Shown one piece after another: positions 58,073-64,000 of a DNA stretch of 64,000 nucleotides (position 1 is the stretch's first letter; every line of letters starts with the position of its first letter). Origin of the DNA: Fremontodendron californicum (taxonomy: Eukaryota > Streptophyta > Magnoliopsida > Malvales > Malvaceae); contig JAULJL010000021.1 in the NCBI GenBank assembly GCA_030761205.1, positions 13,435,160-13,499,159 on the forward strand. Direction: 5' to 3'. Below the pieces are notes generated by a model. That model saw nothing but the letters and a program-made list of their open reading frames with translations, searched no databases and was not told the origin of the DNA. Position numbers and translations under genes: made by a program.

Positions 58073-59859
58073 TCAAAATGGAGTCACCACCAATCTTTTT
58101 TGTCTAGGTGTGATTGGCCACCTATTGAAATCAGTTTTAGTAAAATATTTTAAAATTAATTAAAATATTTTAAAACCAATTTCGAAGTTTGTTTTTTAAA
58201 CCAGAGAGAAAACAAAATCAGGTTTTGGAGTCGGTTACGTGCGGGGAAGGATTAGCACCCCCGCGACGCCCGTTTAGAAAATGGTACCATTTAATCACAT
58301 GTTATCTTAAATCTCGATTTAATGGACTTGACATCGGTATTTAAAGATAATTCTCTTTTTATTCTTATTTTTATTTTTATTCAAAACATGTTTATTCTTT
58401 TTTTTTTTAGAATTTTTATTATTTTTTTGAAAAATGAAAGTGAACATAAATCTATTATCGAGAATACTCATTAAATATTCCCAACACTCTTGGTGGTATT
58501 TAACGAGATCCTCTCACCTCAAGATATCTTAGGAATCACAACTGTGATATCCTTCGAATTTCGTCGTTGGCAATCTACACCATTTTTTTTATGCATATGA
58601 TGCGAATATTTAAACATAGAATGCACACGGTTAAACATATAAAACATAAGATTAAATACATAATTATACGATTAAACATACAAATCATAATATTAAAAAA
58701 AAAAAGAGCATAGCAAAATATCGAGCACATAAACATTCATTATTTATTCATCTTTATTTTGAATATTTCCTTTTTTGAGCGAAAACGTATTTTTTGGATC
58801 GAGCATATCGCTAAATACTTTCACCAGTCGTGGTGATATTTAACGAAATTCTCTCACTTCAGGATCTCTTAGGAATCAACTGTGACGTCCTTCGAATTCC
58901 GTGTTCACCTCCATTTTTTTTGTACAAATGCACGTGATGCAACAAACAAAGTGCGTGAAATTTATTTATCTTGAAAGTTCACTTCTTATTACTTGACTAG
59001 AAGCCTGATTTTTTTTTTTTATCTATTATTATTTATTTACTTACTATTATTTTGACTTTAAGAAAATACTCGTATCTTAAATGATTACCAATGTTGAAGT
59101 TTACACAAAACTAATTCTTAGAATGCTAATTTAACTTACGTTGAGAATAACAATTTGTTAGAGTTTTTTTTTTTTTTTTATAGCAAAAATAACCAATTTA
59201 CTATATTTATTTGTACTATTTTTTATAATAAATGTTTTTATTTGTTTAAATCTTAAAAGCATTTTGTCTTCACATAATAATAAAAAGAAATATTAATTAA
59301 AAATGAGGGCTGCATAAATAAAATAAAACAAATAAGAAAAATAAAAATAAAAATAAAATAAAATAAAATAAATGAATGAATATACCAATGTTTTTGGGCT
59401 TAACCCAATAAAGGAGACACCTGGGCCCAGGGGCAAGTAGTGTTGGCTGGTAGGCTTAGGTCAGTTTGGATGAAAGGGGGCTGGGTCGGAGCTTGGGCAC
59501 GGGTCGGGTCTGGTCTTTCTTCTTCCCCTTTTTTTTTTTTTGACCGGGTTACACTTGGGTCGGATCTTTAACGGGTCCACACGCGGGTCGCCTTGACTCG
59601 CTTAATTTTTTTTTCTTTCCCTAAAACGGCATCGTTTTGGGTGCCTTTATAAGCCTTCTTTTCCCTTTTTTTTTTTTCCCTTTTCCTTTCTCCTTTCTCC
59701 TTTCTCCTCTCTCCTCTCTCTGTCCTCCCTTCCGAAATCCTCTCTCTCTCTCTAGTTCTTCAGCCACTAACCCAAAAACCCAGGAAAAACCCAGAATCTG
59801 GCTAGTCACCACCGCCCACCGCCGGATTCGGATCCGACCCGGGCTAAAAACGATCTACA
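58073..59859 (-). repeat. 5' LTR of the Tat element, twice deleted
   Basis: Matches the left LTR from its GGAGTCGCC block to CTACA at 59855-59859. Two deletions: about 800 bp corresponding to about 31560-32350 of the left LTR, and the first about 50 bp plus the primer site and leader, so that LTR and gag meet at about 58070. No primer-binding site remains. Confidence 0.85.
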
Positions 59860-61496
59860 AATTTGAAATGTTGCATATAAAATCAAACTTTTAAAATGAT
59901 CTACAAATTTTCAAATATAAACAGAATAATAGTATTATAAAGAAAAGCTAATAAATTGGTGGGAAAAGCTAATAATGCATATTATATAAGGTAATAATGC
60001 ATATTATATTACTATTTGGTGGAAAAAGCTAATAAATTGATATGAAAGGAAAAAGGAAAATAAAATACCAAAAGCATAATTGATTAACTAAAAATTGTAA
60101 AACCTACAAAAAATATATATATTTTGAGTTGAGTCGATTCAAGAAATCAATATTTTATAATCGAAGTAATGCACAAAGTAATAAAGAAATTGGATGATAA
60201 TATTTAATGAGATCTGATTGGAAATGGAAAACAAATATTTTGAATTAAATCAAAATTGTACATTTGGTTTCGAAAGTAGTTTATATTTTAAGACATTAGT
60301 TAAAAAAAAAAAGTAATTCCAAAAAATTACCATAATTTTAGGAGAATTTGATTTTACGTATAAATTTAATATTTTTCAATAATAAACAAAGCCATAGAAG
60401 GTAAGAATAATTATATTTAAAAGAAAATTAATGTAAAAAAAATCGTGTAAAAAAGTACAAATTTATATCAACTAAAATGAAAATAAATTTTATATGAAAT
60501 TTAATAAACAATTACATAGCACAAAAAATAATCAATTAATAATATTTAGACCTTTTAACATGAAATATCATTTCCTTTCAAAATCACCTGTGCAAAGAAC
60601 CTTACTCTGATACACATATATAAATATTGATTAATTAACTTTTTTCTTTTGAAACCATTGTTAGAGAAGAATCACAAAATTACAAAGAAGCATATAATAG
60701 AAAGAATCAAATCCAATCATCAAGAATCACTGCATACCCTAACCAACACAAATACTTACCCCTTTAAACCTATACAGTAGCTTGCGATTTCTTAACACCA
60801 ATTATCTATAAGACTATAACTTTGGTTAAAACCACTTTTATACAAAATCAAATTGCTATATATTTTTATATGAAGTTTTTTCAATGTATCTAAATTATAA
60901 TTCAGCACAAAAGAAGTAGATGAAGAATGGTTACACCTACCGTAAATCTAAGACATCAATGATTCCAATCAAAAGAAAAAACTAACTACACTATTTCCTT
61001 TCAAACTTAGCACATATTGCATCATAAGTTTGATATGCATCCATAAAAGAAATTTGTACAAAATAAATGTTATATAATCATTTTGCAAAAAAAAAAAATG
61101 TTAAAAAATCAAATTATTTCATAATAAAATCCAATAACGAAAAAAAGTTCAGCAAATGATTACAACATTAAAAAAAAAATAAAAAAAAAAAAAGAGAAAA
61201 AAAAGAAGCGCATAAGAATCAGTACTTGCACAAATAAATTGAAGTAGTGTTTACTATACTCTACAACAAGATTTTTATAATAAGTTCAAAACATATAGTC
61301 ATAAATACAATTAATGAGGTCAATTACTACAATTTGAAAAAACTTCAGAAGGAAAATCGAATTATAGAATATACCAATTATATTTTGAATTCAATCTCAT
61401 ATTTTTATTCATTTATGAAAATGGTAAATATTATTTAAACATAGAATTTAGATTAATGGGAGATATGAAAAGAAAATATTATTAATTAATGAAATT
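59860..61496. other. AT-rich spacer, no gene seen
   Basis: Long A/T runs and short random ORFs. No conserved domain and no clear repeat ends. Confidence 0.6.
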
Positions 61497-61510
61497 TTCA
61501 AGTTAAAATC

Positions 61511-61718
61511 ACAAACATTTGGTTGGTTGGAGTGGTTAGTGACTCCAACCCCCTAGATGAGAATCAAGGTTCGAATCTTGAGAGTCTACAATATTTGGAG
61601 AGTTTTACTATTACACTTCGTCCAAACAAAGATTAGTCTTCCATCCCTCATAAAATGAGGGTGGAAGGACACCAAATTAGAGTGCGAGGACACCTTGGGT
61701 TTACACCCAAAAAAAAAA
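61511..61718 (+). mobile_element. tRNA-derived SINE with 14-bp TSD
   Basis: TTCAAGTTAAAATC stands at 61497-61510 and 61719-61732. Body: GGAGTGGTTAGTGACTCC (A-box region), CAAGGTTCGAATCTTGAGAG (B box GGTTCGAATCT), then a non-tRNA part ending in CTTGGGTTTACACCC and a short A tail. All features of a retroposed RNA polymerase III SINE. Confidence 0.88.
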
Positions 61719-61732
61719 TTCAAGTTAAAATC

Positions 61733-62658
61733 TTTCTTAAAATGTTGAAATATGACTTAATGGTAGGACACATGTCAAAAAAATTAGGATGCTCACATAA
61801 GACATTCTTTTTTTTTTTTTTTTAAAAAAGACTTTGACTTTATATATCTTATATAAAATATAAGATGGATCTTGGAAATAATTATAACATATTTATAACT
61901 TTTGAATGACTAATTGATTTAAAAGAAATTAAAAATATTTTAAATTGGGAGTAATTTATTATATGTATAGAATTAATAAAAATATTTTTTAATGAGAGTC
62001 ATTAAATGTAATTATAATTTTTATTTACGTATTGGATAAATTTATTATTCTTATATAAATATATAAAAATCAAAATTTTTGATAAAAAGGGAAAATATCC
62101 TATGTGTATAGGCCATAGAGTTGACATGTGGATAGCCTTAAAAAATCGTCATATGTCATCTAATAAATGCATTTTATTTTATGTATTTTTAATATAAAGA
62201 GAATTTAATAAAACTAAATTGATTACATTTACCATTTTTTTATTATTTACCTTAAACACTTCTCAATTAGATTCATATTAAAAGTAATTAAACTTTAATT
62301 ACCATCATTAATACATATAATAATTTTGTGTCATATTTTTTTAATTTGTGTAAAAACATATTCACTTTCCAAAAAAAAAAAAAAAAAAAACAATTTTGTG
62401 TCATCATTATAGCATTGAATAATCTATTGTTTAACATTAGAAAATTCCAATTATTTATATTTCAAAATTCAAGCTTAAAAAATATTTTTATTTTAAAACA
62501 AATATTCATGTGCAATGTACATGACAACAAATAATAAACAAATAAAAATCACAAGTAAATAAATTACAATAACAAAAATTAAATAAAATTATAAAATATA
62601 GAAGTCATCTATAAGCTGTCAAGAAAGTAACTTTTATTTTGCAATTTAATATCTAGCT
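61733..62658. other. AT-rich spacer, no gene seen
   Basis: A-runs at 62371-62390, no conserved ORF. Confidence 0.6.
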
Positions 62659-62659
62659 A

Positions 62660-62992
62660 TTAAGGATCCATTTGGATTTCCGATGGAAGCACCTCTAGTC
62701 GGAAATTTTCAACATTCTTTACTCAAGTCCAACTCGTAGACCCGAATTACTGTTTAAAAATCATTTTTATTAATAATTATATATTTTTATAATTAAATTT
62801 AAATAAAAAATATTTTTATTAATAAATAGTAATTCGGGTCGGGCCGGATCAGATCGGACCGACCCGAATAAAAAAAAATATTTACCTAGATCGACTCAAT
62901 ACGGACCGAGAATTTAGTCCGATCCTTGAACAGGTCGGCCTCCGATGCAATGAGAGTGCCTTTCACTTAGAAACCAAATGGATCCTAAGAAA
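62660..62992. mobile_element. TIR element with a nested hAT-like MITE
   Basis: Outer inverted ends AAGGATCCATTTGG and CCAAATGGATCCTAAG. Inside, from about 62705 to 62940, lies a member of the GGTCGGGCC family with its AT-rich core, ending CCTTGAACAGGTC. Confidence 0.65.
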
Positions 62993-63279
62993 ATCAACAA
63001 AAAGAGATGCCCTAATGTTTTGGGCAAGTGCCAGCTGCTTTGGCTATTGATTCGTTACATTAAATTGAAATTTCAAAGCAACTGGATTATTTCAATACCG
63101 AACCATGCAATTAGAAACAAAATTCAATTAATAGCCATGTAATCAACCATGAATCCATATGCAAAATGCTATCAGTTGCAAATTAAATAAAACAATTTAA
63201 AGGGGAAGTCTAATATTTTATTTCGAAATGATCAATAAGTTTCAATTTTTTTTGTATATTTATTGGGATAAGAGTTGTA

Positions 63280-64000
63280 AATATTAGGATTCGAATTTCA
63301 AGTCTGTTGGATGTTACTTTTTAAAGATGACTGTAATCAACCTAATTTTGTCCAGGGATCAAGCCTCTCTAAGTCTCACCCAAGTCACAACTCAAGTCGA
63401 GTCCCAAGTCAAGAAGTCAAATGAAGTTACCAATCTTTAATTCTTTCGATCCATTAATTTGATTTCTTTAATGTGAACGAGTTTTTAATTGAGTACGATT
63501 TCAATCAGGCTCGATAATCGGATTGAATTCTCTTTATAAATGAATCAGGCTTCACTGCAAATTAGGGCCCAATTTGAATTTCAATGTTGGATTTTAATTA
63601 GGTCAAATATTGATTAAGTCCAAAATTAATTGTGCCAATCTCATTATTGGGCTCAAGATTCTATTTAATCAAAATTGGATTGAATCCAAGCTTTTATTTG
63701 GGCTTGTAAAATTATTGGGCCAAATGAGCCAAGCAGGCCACCTGGTGGCCCAGCACCCTCCTGGTGGCCGAAAGGGCCATCCCCCTGTACACCCACCGCC
63801 CACAGCAACCAACTTGCACCCTTGCTACGCAGCCACCGCCCCTAGCCTGCCCTGCTAGCCCCCCTACATTACTTCCTGCAACATCCACCGCCCTTAAGGA
63901 TCCACCTGTCTAGCCTGCACAACCCAAGCCCAGCAAACCAACTTGTACCCTAGCCCAATACAGCAAGCCATCACCCCTAGCCTACCCTGCCAGCCCCATA
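63280..64000. other. Possible LTR fragment at the window edge
   Basis: GC content rises sharply from about 63560, with GGCCCAA/GGGCC words and repeated CCACCGCCC and CCCTAGCCTGCCCTGC-type words to the end. The style resembles the GC-rich part of Tat LTRs but no clear match or end is visible. The ORF at 63610-63858 is of biased composition and not supported as a gene. Confidence 0.3.

Larger units (their letters stand above)
29741..59859 (-). mobile_element. Decayed Tat-type Ty3/Gypsy retrotransposon, interrupted by a nested element
   Basis: Read on the - strand: 5' LTR (59859-58073), gag, aspartic protease, RT, RNase H, a second (archaeal-type) RNase H split at 52420/35883, integrase, 3' UTR with tandem repeats, polypurine tract and 3' LTR (32391-29741). 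Two RNase H domains, long LTRs and 3' UTR repeats are features of the Tat/Ogre group (established knowledge). Every domain has stops or frameshifts. The outer flanks TATGT (29736-29740) and AATTT (59860-59864) do not match, so no target duplication is visible. Removing the nested 16.5 kb and one 5-bp duplication leaves about 13.6 kb. Confidence 0.9.

Noticed and set aside
29741..59859. Target site duplication for the Tat element
   Set aside because: TATGT and AATTT do not match well enough to claim it.
61511..61718. Functional tRNA gene
   Set aside because: Only A- and B-box-like parts are present, no full cloverleaf, and there are TSDs and an A tail as in a SINE.
63610..63858. 82-residue ORF as a gene
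   Set aside because: Proline-rich composition from repeated CCACC/GCCC words, truncated context, no domain.

Overview
The window is nuclear DNA of a flowering plant, most likely a eudicot. It is AT-rich, with GT-AG introns, plant-type auxin-carrier genes, chromovirus-free Ty3/Gypsy elements (Tat-like and Athila-like) and many short hAT-like and Mutator-like MITEs. I could not identify the species.

Region 1 (about 113-29335) is a head-to-tail tandem duplication of one roughly 13-kb block. Each unit carries a complete ten-exon PIN-LIKES (PILS) auxin carrier gene on the + strand (5948-15801 and 22677-28685). Exon lengths are identical between the copies and each gene encodes 403 residues. The introns and spacers hold many MITEs. 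Some are shared by both copies and so predate the duplication; others sit in one copy only and so postdate it. The large difference is intron 9 of copy 1, which contains a TIR element that was itself split by a 2.9-kb solo LTR with a perfect 5-bp target duplication.

Region 2 (29741-59859) is a decayed Tat-type LTR retrotransposon on the - strand. It reads 5' LTR at the right, then gag, protease, reverse transcriptase, RNase H, a second RNase H, integrase, a 3' UTR made of seventeen 40-bp hairpin repeats, a polypurine tract, and the 3' LTR at the left. Stops and frameshifts interrupt every domain, and a deletion has fused the 5' LTR to gag.

Region 3 (35884-52419) is nested inside the second RNase H domain of that element and is the most unusual part of the window. 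It is a young three-LTR, two-body (dimeric) non-autonomous retrotransposon on the + strand, flanked by one perfect target duplication (GCCTC). It has no pol genes. Each body carries an Athila-like gag fragment and two cargo genes. One encodes a basic, zinc-finger-type protein that resembles the cysteine-rich nucleic-acid-binding protein of flexuous plant RNA viruses. The other is an intron-less LONELY GUY (LOG) cytokinin-activating enzyme. Both cargo ORFs sit behind TATA-like and splice-acceptor-like sequences. LOG is open in both bodies; the virus-like ORF is open in body A and has a premature stop in body B. The outer LTRs are almost identical to each other, while the middle LTR and the two bodies differ more. 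This fits co-integration of a dimeric transcript.

Region 4 (59860-64000) is AT-rich spacer with one clear SINE, one nested MITE and a GC-rich end that may be part of another LTR. No host gene is seen there.
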